20,000 bases of DNA. Source: Theodoxus fluviatilis (Eukaryota > Mollusca > Gastropoda > Cycloneritida > Neritidae). This document shows, piece after piece, positions 1 to 7,728 of the stretch. The notes under the pieces were generated by a model. The model had not been told where the DNA came from, did not search any database, and saw nothing but the letters and a program-made list of their open reading frames with translations. Positions within the stretch are counted from its first letter, which is position 1. The number at the start of each line of letters is the position of its first letter. Location of the stretch: the NCBI GenBank assembly GCA_034096865.1, contig JAWQFJ010026905.1:10001-30000 (forward strand). Direction: 5' to 3'. Position numbers and translations under genes: made by a program.

Positions 1-98
1 AGTTCGTCAATCTCAGGAAGTGGCTTTCCTACTATCTTGGCCGCACATTTGATGATTCTGTTGATCTGTTTCTTTGTGTGTACTGATTCCTGTGCCAA
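1..98 (-). mobile_element. LINE reverse transcriptase C-terminal fragment, cut by window edge
   Basis: Read on the minus strand from 98 to 1 there is an open frame of about 32 codons containing INRIIKCAAKIVGKPLPEI. The pattern of a basic INRI(I/V)K stretch, A-A-K-I-V-G and a Pro-Leu-Pro turn is what I know from the region after the thumb of non-LTR reverse transcriptases of the RTE/Rex type found in fish and molluscs. A TGA at 99-101 closes the frame upstream and I see no related sequence beyond it, so this is probably a truncated or decayed copy that continues to the left of the window. The family assignment is from memory of the motif only. Confidence 0.5.
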
Positions 99-425
99 TC
101 ATAATATGCATTTGCACATTCTAATGATATTTTAATAACTACGACCTTGATACTAGCAGAAACAGAGCAGCTTTCTCATGTTTCTTCATCCTTAAGGATT
201 GAATAATCTTGTGCACATTTGTGTACTAACTACAATCACATTTCTTGCATAATCACAGGTGGTTCATGGCTGAACTGGGCAAAAGCTTTGAGATATGTTG
301 CATTCAAAGTATGACCAATCACACAGCGAGACTGCACATTACAAGTCATCACTTCAATGTTGTTGCTCTCTCTTTCCTGGTGATGGGCCCCCGGTGTGGG
401 CAGGGGTTCACTCAGTCGTGGAAAA
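99..425. other. Non-coding stretch, nothing recognised
   Basis: AT-rich sequence with stops in all frames apart from short chance openings. I see no repeat, splice structure or coding signature. The last 50 bases (about 375-425) become GC-richer and may belong to whatever element carries the tRNA-like sequence that follows. Confidence 0.5.
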
Positions 426-494
426 GATCCTGTGGTGTAATGGAAGCACATCAACCTCTGGGTTGGAGATTCAGGTTCAACTCCTGACAGGATC
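426..494 (+). pseudogene. tRNA-Gln(CTG)-like sequence: tRNA pseudogene or head of a tRNA-derived SINE
   Basis: The 69 bases fold as a cloverleaf. The acceptor arms GATCCTG (426-432) and CAGGATC (488-494) pair perfectly. The D arm has GTGT (435-438) against GCAC (446-449) with the A-box-like TGGTGTAATGG. The T arm pairs TCAGG with CCTGA around TTCAACT, giving a B-box GGTTCAACTCC. The anticodon stem TCAAC/GTTGG (one T-G pair) encloses a six-base loop, CTCTGG, one base short; CTG at 458-460 would be the anticodon, and the D arm resembles tRNA-Gln. The short loop makes a working tRNA unlikely. Intact Pol III boxes suit either a pseudogene or a SINE promoter. I see no SINE tail or A-rich end in the 200 bases downstream. 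Confidence 0.45.
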
Positions 495-667
495 CACGGT
501 GATTTGAACCCCAAACCTCCCTCTCTGTGATTGCCTTTTAAGAGTCATGCATCTGCACATCTTGATACTGGAGTCTGGAGGAAATCACAAGGATGTAGGG
601 CATGCTAGTTTGTGTTGGTGTGTTGGAAGTAATACAAGTTGTATTCTCTATTGTTGTATTACATGGA

Positions 668-690
668 AAACAAACAAACAAACAAATAAA
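668..690. repeat. (CAAA)n simple repeat
   Basis: Short run of CAAA units ending in AATAAA. It is too short to be more than a simple repeat. Confidence 0.8.
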
Positions 691-723
691 ACTAGGTCTG
701 GAACCCAATTGTTTATAGATGCA

Positions 724-733
724 TGTGTGTATG

Positions 734-787
<54 letters not shown>

Positions 788-810
788 TGCATGTTTGTGT
801 GTGTGTGTGT
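724..810. repeat. (TG)n microsatellite with a TA-rich start
   Basis: A TATATATA stretch runs into an uninterrupted GT tract (about 744-784) and then an imperfect TG tail. All reading frames over it are low-complexity and not coding. Confidence 0.97.
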
Positions 811-2184
811 TGATGTGCCTGTGTGTGCGTTATTGATATGCCTGCTTGCATGCTTTCAGGCAGTGAAAGTCTGCTTGCATGTGCTTGTATAATGTTGTTG
901 CTGTTCTCGGTATCCACTAAAGTGGAGGCCATTGCCATACTACTACAAGTCTGACCCAATCTGTCAGTCTTGTCTGTACTGACATGGAACTTTTAACTCT
1001 TCTCAGTGTTTGCAGAGTGATGTCTCTTCCCGTGCAAAACTGTTGTCTCTGAATGCTTGGGTGCAGGCCAGTGGACAGTTTTGTTGTGAATGAGAGGCAC
1101 GAGAAAGGTTTGCGTTACATTTAAAATGTCAGCAACATGTCTTTCAATGGATTAAGTTTGGTGTATTTTTATTCGTTTCTAAAGACAAGTCAGTGTAGAA
1201 CCAAAAGCCACGGAAGTATGGAAGCCATTTTATTTCATCATATTTTAGACAAGATTGAAGGGAAGGGAAATTCCTGTAAACACTTTTTTTTAGGCCTTGG
1301 CATGTTGTAGACATTGAACCAAAGCTAACACAGTCACACAGAGGGGTAGGTGCATCATAGATGTTCACAAAGTGTCATCATCCATGCACAGATAGAATTG
1401 CATGCATGAACAGATTTGCAACACAGGGTTGCAGCAAGTATGACATTGACAAGATATTCTAATAAACCCAGATTTATTCCATCCCATGGATAGAACCATG
1501 GCACTGAGCCTCACACATCTTCAAACCTCAAAGCATGCTTGCCTATCTCTGTCTGTCTAAAGACAGGTTCATACAACAAGCCAATAGAGGCTGAGGGTCT
1601 GACCATGCACTCATGCAAGAGGGGACAGGAAACATCTGGGTTTATCTACACAGTCTATATCTGTAGTGACCACAGTGGCCATGGTACAGGCAGTGTGCAT
1701 GACAGGAACTGGAATGGAGGGGCTTGACTGGGGCCGGCTGGCTGCGGTACTGCCTTCTGTTGTTGCATCAGACTTGACTCACCTGCTTGGAGTGGACACC
1801 TTGTCCAGCTGTAATGGACAGCAACAGCAACTGGCAAGCAGGAGGAAATACCAAGCAGAGGTGTGAGAGGAACCATCATCACAGGGATGTCAAAAAATCA
1901 TTTTCATGTGTAGTTTAAGAATTGACATTGTGTTTGAGTGCAAATGATTTGTGGGCATCTTGCCAACATGAAAGACAAAATTATATAGCAAATTTATCTT
2001 TGTTTTGTGTCATTCTTGAGAAACTTGTATCAGTGAATATTTTGACAGTCTCAGTTTTGCTTTGAAATGTGTTGCTCCTAACCAGCACCCCTAACCCCCC
2101 AAAGCTCATGGTTTGAAATTGCTGCAGTCTTATGAGGTAAGATACCAATTGAATCATGGCTTATCAAATTCTCTCATCCCCTTC
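811..2184. other. Long non-coding stretch, nothing recognised
   Basis: About 1.4 kb without an open frame that looks coding. Short openings near 1539-1882 overlap on both strands and resemble nothing I know. I see no transposon ends, tandem repeats or RNA gene. It could be intron or intergenic DNA. Confidence 0.6.
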
Positions 2185-2247
2185 AAAACAAAACAATACA
2201 ATACAATACAATACAATACAATACAATACAATACAATACAAAACAAA
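2185..2247. repeat. (AATAC)n pentanucleotide microsatellite
   Basis: About ten tandem copies of AATAC/ACAAT flanked by AAAAC-type degenerate units. Confidence 0.97.
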
Positions 2248-2910
2248 ATGACAAAAACACCTCACTATTTTTTTTATTTAACAGAAGCATCTGTATCCAC
2301 CAACTGGGAGTAAACAGAACTTTTTGTTGCAGATAACACTGTAGGAGGTGTGTAATTTAGTGAGGGGAGATAATACATAGGCAAGATGCATTGTCTCCCT
2401 TGGTTCTAGGTGCTGAGGGTTTACTTGCAGGAAAGAAATACAGGTATTCCTTCTTCACTCACATGAATACTTTCCTTTATTGTGTTTCAACAAAACATTG
2501 CACTCTGATGTGTTTGCTATTACTTGATTGGCAGCAAAACCTGCACAAGCATTGTTCTGCAGGCAAGTTGAAAAAATGCAACCATGTAATGCACATGTTG
2601 CTTTTCATTGCATGAAGCTCATTGTACAGTTCTGTTTCCAAACTGTTGTGCCATGCCTTGTGTTGTGAGAGCAGAGCCTGAGTATGCAATTACAACAATG
2701 AGAAGGGAATTACAGAGTGGATGTTTTCTATATTTCATTTGCCTCATGTCTGCCATTAATGTTCTTTTATGAAAAATCCTGCAACAAAGAAATAATGTTA
2801 TTTTGATCAATGGTTTCCTATTGCTTTTGTAGTTTCTTCAATTTTTGAACAGAAACCATTTTGCATGCTGTATGCTGTGAACATTTTGTCAGCTGCTGTC
2901 TGTCTGTGTA
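2248..2910. other. Non-coding stretch, nothing recognised
   Basis: AT-rich unique sequence. Openings on both strands are short and overlapping with no recognisable protein motif. No repeat is evident by eye. Confidence 0.55.
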
Positions 2911-3084
2911 TCAATGTCAATACATGGTGACAGTGCTGTCTGGAGATGTAGAACCCTCAGTGTAGTGACCAGACACATCATGTGGTAGAGGTGGTGGTCA
3001 ATGTCAGTACATGGTGACAGTGCTGTCTGGAGATGTAGAACCCTCAGTGTAGTGACGAGACACATCTTGTGGTAGAGGTGGTGG
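2911..3084. repeat. 87-bp tandem duplication (two copies)
   Basis: Bases 2911-2997 and 2998-3084 match over 87 bp apart from a few substitutions (for example CAATAC/CAGTAC, GACCAG/GACGAG and ATCATG/ATCTTG). The length is a multiple of three, and on the minus strand both copies are open in the frame encoding PLP(Q/H)DVS(R/G)HYTEG, but each copy then meets TGA codons after TMY. The duplication is therefore recent, while coding status is doubtful. Confidence 0.9.
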
Positions 3085-3275
3085 AGTTGATGAGAACCAG
3101 GACAGGAATGACACTGGCTGTGGTAACAAACTGGTGACAACAGAAATGCAGAAGGAATGGCATCCACAGACAGCCGTGACTGGAATGTCACTCCCTGTGT
3201 GCACAGACACTGTGTATGTGTACAGTGCTTGGCTTTCTCTGCAGCAATTGTTCACTATGGTCTTTGCTTGATGAT

Positions 3276-3423
3276 CTATACACCACCGTAGTAATATACT
3301 GTGCCTTCATTCTCCATGGTCTTGTGACTGATGCAGTAACCAGATGTGTCTGTCTTCAATACACCCTGTAGAAACTGGACCCACTGAACATTTGACGCAC
3401 AGCAGCTGCTATACAATATTCTC
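3276..3423 (-). other. Possible terminal coding exon, unrecognised
   Basis: On the minus strand a frame of about 48 codons ends at TAG (3278-3276). It starts after a plausible splice acceptor, a pyrimidine-containing stretch ending in CCAACAG (AG at 3425-3424). The peptide ends with SGYCISHKTMENEGTVYYYGG plus one residue and does not look like low-complexity noise, unlike the CA-repeat frames just upstream. I do not recognise a family, see no further exon within the window, and cannot exclude chance. Treat it only as a candidate. Confidence 0.2.
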
Positions 3424-3458
3424 CTGTTGGAACCCATGATTGTAGAGGAGGATAATAC

Positions 3459-3690
3459 ATGCACACACGCACATGCACACACACACACACACACACACAC
3501 ATGCACACACACATATGCACGTACTCACACATGCATGCAGGCACACACATGCATGCACTCACACCTACATGCACACACATGCATGCATGCACTCGCAGAT
3601 GCATATGCATGCATGCACACACACACTCACATACACACGCTCACAAAGGAACATGCTTATCACTCACACTCAGGTACACATATGTACACA
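3459..3690. repeat. Compound (CA)n / CACATGCATGC microsatellite
   Basis: A pure CACACA core near 3475-3500 is followed by alternating CA and ATGCATGC blocks. Purine-pyrimidine alternation runs through almost the whole stretch. All reading frames across it are His/Thr or Cys/Val repeats with no coding meaning. Confidence 0.95.
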
Positions 3691-3756
3691 TGTATACGCA
3701 AGAAATAGAATGTGCATTTTCATTGCCTCACAGTTGGAGACAGACAGAAAGACCGA

Positions 3757-3955
3757 CCAGAGAGAGAGAGAGGGAGGGAGGGAGGGCGGGGGAGGTGGTG
3801 GGTGGGTGGGGGAGGTGGTGGGTGGGTGGGGGAGGTGGTGGGTGAGTGGGGGAGGTGGTGGGTGGGTGGGGGAGGTGGTGGGTGGGTGGGGGAGGTGGTG
3901 GGTGGGTGGGGGAGGTGGTGGGTGGGGGAGGGAGGGAGGGAGGGAGGGAGGATTG
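3757..3955. repeat. G-rich 20-bp minisatellite flanked by (GGGA)n
   Basis: GAGA and GGGA runs at 3759-3790 lead into seven tandem 20-bp units from 3791 to about 3930, each GGAGGTGGTG followed by GGTGGGTGGG with one GGTGAGTGGG variant. A second (GGGA)n block runs to about 3951. The plus strand has hardly any C across roughly 190 bp, with many runs of three or more G. Confidence 0.96.
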
Positions 3956-3956
3956 A

Positions 3957-4253
3957 CAGAAACGGGAGCTCTAGACAATGTAGCCACAAAAGCTAAACAA
4001 AACACTATTGCATTGTTAAAGATGCTATGGACTCTCCGCAGCCAAACACCAAAGTTGTTCTTCAAACTGTTTGGTGCACAAATACAACCTCTGCTGTTAT
4101 ACGCACCAGAGCTATGGAGATCACAGGAACATTCAAACGTAGAGAAAAGGCACATGTTTGCATGTAAGCAATTTCTGAAAGTTGACGGAAAAACTCCAAA
4201 TAGTCTAGTTTATGGTGAAACAGGAAGATTCTCCCTTAGAATCAATAGTACTA
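3957..4253 (+). pseudogene. LINE reverse transcriptase fragment, upstream of the insertion
   Basis: About 97 codons from the thumb/connection region of a non-LTR RT, beginning around TGALDNVATKAK. The LLLYAPELWRS motif, normally LLYG(S/A)E(V/L)W, and a FLKVDGKTPNSLVYGETGRF segment are diagnostic. The catalytic palm with the YADD motif would lie upstream and is absent. The frame is open leftwards only because the minisatellite and CA repeat happen to lack stops, so no start codon is implied. It breaks at the mariner-like insertion after RFSLRINS. Confidence 0.8.
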
Positions 4254-4787
4254 CAGGGTGTCTCACAAAACTTTTAACCCATATAACCTTGCATAATTTT
4301 GTCTATTTTAATGCTTTTGTCATTCTTTTTCAGATTTAACTACATGAGCCCATAACAAATCAAGATCTACAAGGATGAAGTACACTAATGAAGAAAAAAA
4401 TTTCTGTGTGACTTTGTATTTTGAGTCAAAATCGTACAAAAAAAGTGCAGTCGAAATTGAGGCAAAAATATGACTTCAACAAATTTCCATCAAAACCACT
4501 CGTTTTTTATTGGGTCAAAAAGTTTCAAGCTACTGGATCACTTCACAACAACCAGACAAAGCCTACAACACCAAACAATGAGAGAAAAAAGACAGCTAGG
4601 ACTCCAGAGAACGTTACTGCAGTTAGGGACTCCGTTGGGAGAAGTCCGAAGAAATCGATCCGTAAACGAGCCCAACTGCTTGGTCTGACCCGGTCCTCTG
4701 TACAGAGGATTCTGGTGGTAGATTTGAATCTCTAACCCGTTCCTAAGAGCCGAGCAATGGCTCCAGCAAGATGGTGCCACCCCCCAC
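4254..4787 (+). mobile_element. Truncated, internally deleted mariner-like (IS630-Tc1-mariner) element nested in the LINE
   Basis: The left end CAGGGTGTCTCACAAAA follows a TA (4252-4253), the target dinucleotide of this superfamily. A transposase reading frame starts at ATG 4375. The right inverted repeat is absent: the sequence passes directly from the transposase motif QQDGATPH (4764-4787) into LINE code. The interior is also missing, because about 23 bp separate the end of the helix-turn-helix region (4735) from that motif, where a complete transposase needs several hundred bp. It is therefore a remnant with at least two deletions. Confidence 0.8.
4375..4787 (+). pseudogene. Mariner-like transposase remnant (DUF4817-type HTH plus isolated DDE motif)
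   Basis: From ATG 4375 the frame reads MKYTNEEKNFC and runs about 30 codons before a TGA; the same protein continues one base out of phase as KYDFNKFPSKPLVFYW, a single-base frameshift near 4440-4470. The segment up to 4735 (GSLHNN, TPENVTAVRDSVGRSPKKS, TRSSVQRIL) is the double helix-turn-helix DNA-binding part common in arthropod and mollusc mariner relatives. After a stop, WLQQDGATPH at 4758-4787 is the DDE-domain motif carrying the second catalytic Asp (codon 4770-4772). The first and third catalytic acids are missing. Not functional. Confidence 0.75.
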
Positions 4788-5390
4788 ATAAGGGCTATTA
4801 AATATTGGTTCAAACTACAAAAAATTCCTAATGATAGACTACCGAAGCAGGCACTTGTTATGCTTTCCAATATAACCGTCTCAAACGAACTAAACTGGCT
4901 AAAGGCTAATAAAGATTGCCTCTGTGAATCGGGTTATGCATTTATCTGGTACAACAAAGGAACAAACAACGAAAAGGGTTTTCTGAAAAATCTTAAAATC
5001 AGACTCCAAGGCTGTTACAGACAAGAATGGAGTCACAAAACCAGTGGTAGCGAGCGTTTCGCATTGTACAGAACTATTAAACACGATTTCCAATGTGAAA
5101 AGTACTTGAGCTCTCTCGAAATTACCAAATTTAGGGTAGCACTTGCTCGGTTCAGATTTGGAATGAATGAATTAAGAAGTAATGCGTTTGTCGTCGAAGA
5201 GATATATACTGTCCATTCTGCACAGATCAAATTGAAGACGAAGCTCATTTCTTACTGAATTGCTACCTATTACAGATCTAAGAGAAAAGTACATAGGAAT
5301 CTATATCAAACACATGTATCACACGGGACTCAATTTCACCTTCCTAATAAATGGTCAAAGGTACTTAAAAACAAAAAAATGTTGCCATGT
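4788..5390 (+). pseudogene. LINE reverse transcriptase C-terminal region, downstream of the insertion
   Basis: The frame IRAIKYWFKLQKIPNDRLPK, NWLKANKDCLCESGYAFIWY and FRVALARFRFGMNELR matches the C-terminal part of the same RT family as 3957-4253. Near 5190 the frame must shift for the CPFC...H...C zinc-knuckle-like segment (5210-5263). Another shift near 5265 allows LREKYIGIYIKHMYH, followed by a stop at about 5400. The order and spacing of these pieces match one ancestral protein, which supports the nested-insertion reading. Confidence 0.75.
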
Positions 5391-5602
5391 ACATCTATTA
5401 TGTCTTGAAATATCGTACGCAATATCTTGAATAATGACGAGAACGCATGCAAAAATTATGATTTTCCGAACAAATGCCATTTTTGAAGCTGCTGGTATTG
5501 ATAGATACCATACAATGTAACCAATTGCCAACCCCCGACTCCGTATTCCCTCCCCCCCCACCCACCCCACCCACTATCCCGTATTGTTGTAACATTGTGA
5601 CG

Positions 5603-5645
5603 GGCCGCCGGCCTAAACAATAAAGAAATCAAATCTCAAATCTCA
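5603..5645 (+). other. LINE 3' terminus: GC hairpin, AATAAA and short AAATCTC tail
   Basis: GGCC GCC GGCC can form a short stem immediately followed by AATAAA (5619-5624) and then AAATC/AAATCTC units. Similar ends close many molluscan LINE copies, where the terminal short repeat is produced during target-primed insertion. The tail runs into the polypyrimidine tract without a break. Confidence 0.65.
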
Positions 5646-5812
5646 AGCTCTCTGTCTCTCTCTCTGTCTCTGTCTCTCTCTCTCTCTCTGTTTCTCTTTC
5701 TGTCTCTCTCTGTCTCTGTCTCTCTTTCTGTCTCTTTCTGTCTCTTTCTCCCTCTCTGTCTCTCTCTCTGTCTCTGTCTCTCTCTCTCTCTGTCTCTCTC
5801 TCTCTGTCTCTG

Positions 5813-5843
<31 letters not shown>

Positions 5844-5852
5844 GTGTCTCTG

Positions 5853-5883
<31 letters not shown>

Positions 5884-5902
5884 GTCTGTCTCTCTCTCTG
5901 TC

Positions 5903-5935
<33 letters not shown>

Positions 5936-6040
5936 GTCTCTGTCTCTGTGTCTCTCTCTCTCTGTCTCTGTCTCTCTCTGTCTCTCTGTCTGTCTCTCTC
6001 TCTGTCTCTCTCTCTCTCTATGTGTCTGTCTCTCTCTCTG

Positions 6041-6084
<44 letters not shown>

Positions 6085-6335
6085 CCTCTCCATCTCTCTC
6101 TCTCCTTCCCTCTCATTCTCTCCCCCTCTCCTTCTTTCTCCCTCCTTCTCTCTCCCTCTCCTTCCCTCTCCCTCTCCTTCCCTCTCCCTCTCCTTCCCTC
6201 TCCCTCTCCTTCCCCCTCCCTCTCCTTCCCTCTCCTTCCCTCTCCCTCTCCTTCCCTCTCCTTCCCTCTCCCTCTCCTTCCCCCTCCCTCTCCCTCTCCC
6301 TCCCTCTCCCCTCCCCCCCTCTCTTCCCCCTCTAA
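5645..6335. repeat. 690-bp polypyrimidine tract, (TCTCTG)n then (CCCTCT)n
   Basis: Nearly pure C/T on the plus strand. The left two thirds are TC with scattered G (TCTGTCTC units); from about 6080 the units change to CCCTCTCCTT. The sequence is open in several frames on both strands only because it lacks A-containing stops; the resulting Ser/Leu or Arg/Glu polymers are not genes. Confidence 0.97.
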
Positions 6336-6686
6336 TTGCCTCACGAAGTGACGAATTTATATGTACAGATATTTCTGCTCTCTGCACAGCTTAGTCAACA
6401 ACTTCGCCACCTCGTTCTCGCCATCTTAGATGCCTCGGTGAAATGTTTAGTTGGCGCTTGCAGAGCTACATCAGTGAAATGCGCAGCTATTGGAGGAGGA
6501 TGTCTCTGAATGACGCTAGCAACTTGACACAAGATAGGACAGTTTCTATTCCACTCCGCACGCATCTTGGCGGCGCGGCAGCATCTCTCCCTGCACGTGC
6601 GGGAAGCGCCAAGCGCTGTAGGCGAAGCATCGTGCGGAGAGCGTCAGTGCGTAACGTGTGGAATCGCCCCGCGTACGGCGGGGTTT
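6336..6686. other. GC- and CpG-rich stretch upstream of the collagen C4-like exon, unassigned
   Basis: Composition changes sharply to CpG-rich around 6400-6690. Frames are open on both strands because of the GC content and encode no recognisable protein. It could be intron, or part of a CpG-rich region around the exon. I found no TATA box, tRNA or transposon end. The N-terminal half of the collagen C4-like domain, expected in an upstream exon, is not found here. Confidence 0.5.
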
Positions 6687-6804
6687 GCGTTGCCATGGAG
6701 CGCTCCCGGTGCCTCCGCTCTCTGCATCCACAGGTCAGGGTGGGGGCGTTGCCATGGAGCACTCCCGGTGCCTCCGCTCTCTGCATCCACAGGTCAGGGT
6801 GGGG
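6687..6804 (+). repeat. 59-bp tandem duplication containing a splice acceptor
   Basis: Bases 6687-6745 and 6746-6804 are copies with a period of exactly 59, differing at only a few positions (for example GAGCGCTCC versus GAGCACTCC). Each copy carries the acceptor-like CTCTGCATCCACAG followed by GTCAGGGTGGGGG, so the exon at 6793 has two candidate 3' splice sites, ending at 6733 and 6792. Confidence 0.92.
6779..6792 (+). promoter_or_regulatory. Candidate splice acceptor of the terminal exon
   Basis: A pyrimidine-rich CTCCGCTCTCTGCATCCACAG ends at 6792 and is followed in frame by Gly/Asp-Ser-Gly-Gly-Gly codons of the collagen C4-like domain. It is the nearer of the two duplicated acceptors. 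The assignment rests on where homology appears to begin. Confidence 0.5.
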
Positions 6805-7275
6805 GCGGGGGAAACACGGATTCAGGTGGAGGAAGGACCAGACTCTGCCTCCCAGACAACCCACGGCTGCAGCGCTCCCAGATCCAGGGCGAGAACAAGG
6901 CCTACGTCGTGGGGGGCGAGTACGGGAACTGGACCGCGGGCGGCAGTGAGAACATGGACATCCCGTGCGCCGTGTGCTACAGCCCCACCCGAAAAGTGGC
7001 TCTCATGGTCCCTGCCAGGAGCAGCTGCTACCCGGAATACCACTTGGAGTACAAGGGCTACCTGATGGGTGGCATTTCGGACGAGAGCTCAGGACCAGAG
7101 TTGGTATGTGTGGACGAAGCCATGGAGGCCGTCCCTGGCTCCCAGCACAGCACGACGGGGCCAGGTTCGTCTTCACCGCAGCCGTGTGCTCCGCGCTAAA
7201 GTTCTCCCCCCCCCCCCCCCCCCCCCCCCCTTCGAGTCCTCCAAAGCGCTCTCCTGTGTGGTCTGCACCAGGTAA
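6793..7275 (+). CDS. Short-chain collagen C4-like protein, terminal exon (partial, frame-disrupted)
   Basis: The frame GGNTDSGGG, RLCLPDNPRL, YVVGGEYGNW, DIPCAVCYSPTRKVALMVPA, CYPEYHLEYKGYL and ELVCVDEAMEAVPGS matches, from memory, the C-terminal domain of short-chain collagen C4-like proteins, which are expanded in molluscs. These are probably secreted; paired Cys residues (PCAVC, CVVC) fit disulphides. The exon follows an acceptor and stops at TAA 7273-7275. Near 7155, after QHSTTG, the family sequence (ARFVFTAAVCSALKFS) is in another frame. A run of 25 C at 7206-7230 then replaces the expected Pro-Pro-Tyr segment, and the ending ESSKALSCVVCTR is in a third frame. Both shifts may be sequencing errors, or this may be a pseudogene. 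The upstream domain half (RWGRTxCP) and any collagen stretch are absent. Confidence 0.7.
7206..7230 (+). repeat. Poly-C run of 25 inside the coding exon
   Basis: Twenty-five consecutive C sit between the codons for KFS and ESSKALSC of the collagen C4-like domain. Family members have a short Pro-containing stretch at this point. Homopolymer length is often misread, so the apparent length and phase are uncertain. Confidence 0.97.
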
Positions 7276-7580
7276 ATGCAGCTCCGGGCCAGAGTCAGTC
7301 ACGTGACGAGGACACAGTGGAGCGAAAGATTGGTGGCTTTCTTTCTCCCTCTTTCTCTCTCTCTGCACCGGCAAACGCGATGCAGGATACCCTGCGCATG
7401 CGCGTCGCAGGCAGTCTTTCTTGAGTCTGGGCCTGCCACGACCTCCTCGCTTCATGGCCTCCCCTGCCCCAGGAAACCCACAGCTCTCGTGACGCGTGTC
7501 TGGCCGTGACGTCACTGCAGGGAAGGGAGCCAGTCCGTGGAGGTTTGTTCCCCACCAGGGGTCGCTGTCCGTGAGATGTC
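7276..7580 (+). other. Probable 3' untranslated region of the collagen C4-like gene
   Basis: GC-rich sequence between the TAA stop and the first AATAAA at 7601. No coding signature is seen. Role inferred from position only. Confidence 0.5.
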
Positions 7581-7728
7581 CTCGCAGTGGACTTTGACTC
7601 AATAAACACGCACCTTCAAGTTGCAGTGCTCGCAGTGGACTTTGACTCAATAAACACGCACCTTCAAGTTGCAGTGCTCGCAGTGGACTTTGACTCAATA
7701 AACACGCACCTTCAAGTTGCAGTGCTCG
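7581..7728 (+). repeat. Three tandem 48-bp units, each with a poly(A) signal
   Basis: Units at 7581-7628, 7629-7676 and 7677-7724 are essentially identical, with the start of a fourth. Each contains GACTCAATAAACACGC and then TTGCAGTGCTCG. Because 48 is a multiple of three, a 16-residue peptide also repeats in an open frame; this is a by-product of the repeat. Confidence 0.96.
7601..7702 (+). terminator. Three AATAAA polyadenylation signals (7601-7606, 7649-7654, 7697-7702)
   Basis: Three canonical hexamers spaced 48 bp apart, 326 to 427 bases after the stop codon of the collagen C4-like exon. Downstream TGTGAGTGTCTTGG near 7730 is GT-rich, as expected for a cleavage-associated element. Functional use is inferred. 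Confidence 0.5.

Larger units (their letters stand above)
3957..5645 (+). mobile_element. 3' part of a non-LTR retrotransposon (LINE), with nested transposon
   Basis: Bases 3957-4250 encode the end of a non-LTR reverse transcriptase, with the typical LLLYAPELW and SLVYGETGRFSL motifs. The same protein resumes at about 4788 with IRAIKYWFKL after a mariner-like insertion. It continues to a CCHC-like zinc knuckle: CPFC at 5210-5221, His at 5245-5247 and Cys at 5261-5263, reached only after a frameshift near 5190. The non-coding 3' end has a GGCCGCCGGCC hairpin (5603-5613), AATAAA (5619-5624) and a short AAATCTC tail merging into the CT tract. The start adjoins the G-rich minisatellite, so the 5' part with endonuclease and catalytic RT core is missing. 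Frameshifts and the insertion mean it cannot encode a protein. Clade not fixed; I/Nimb-like is a guess. Confidence 0.85.

Noticed and set aside
488..515. A second, minus-strand B-box-like GGTTCAAATC near 500-512
   Set aside because: No matching A-box or cloverleaf could be built around it on that strand.
3473..4339. Single 288-codon plus-strand protein
   Set aside because: It is a chance fusion of CA-repeat code, the G-rich minisatellite and LINE RT code, running on into mariner sequence. Only 3957-4253 has protein meaning.
5629..6394. Long Ser/Leu and Arg/Glu open frames on both strands
   Set aside because: Translation of a polypyrimidine microsatellite; there are no stops because there is almost no A on the plus strand.
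6443..6949. Arg-rich plus-strand open frame through the 59-bp duplication
   Set aside because: This is a different frame from the collagen C4-like protein. The openness follows from high GC content and the repeated peptide from the duplication.
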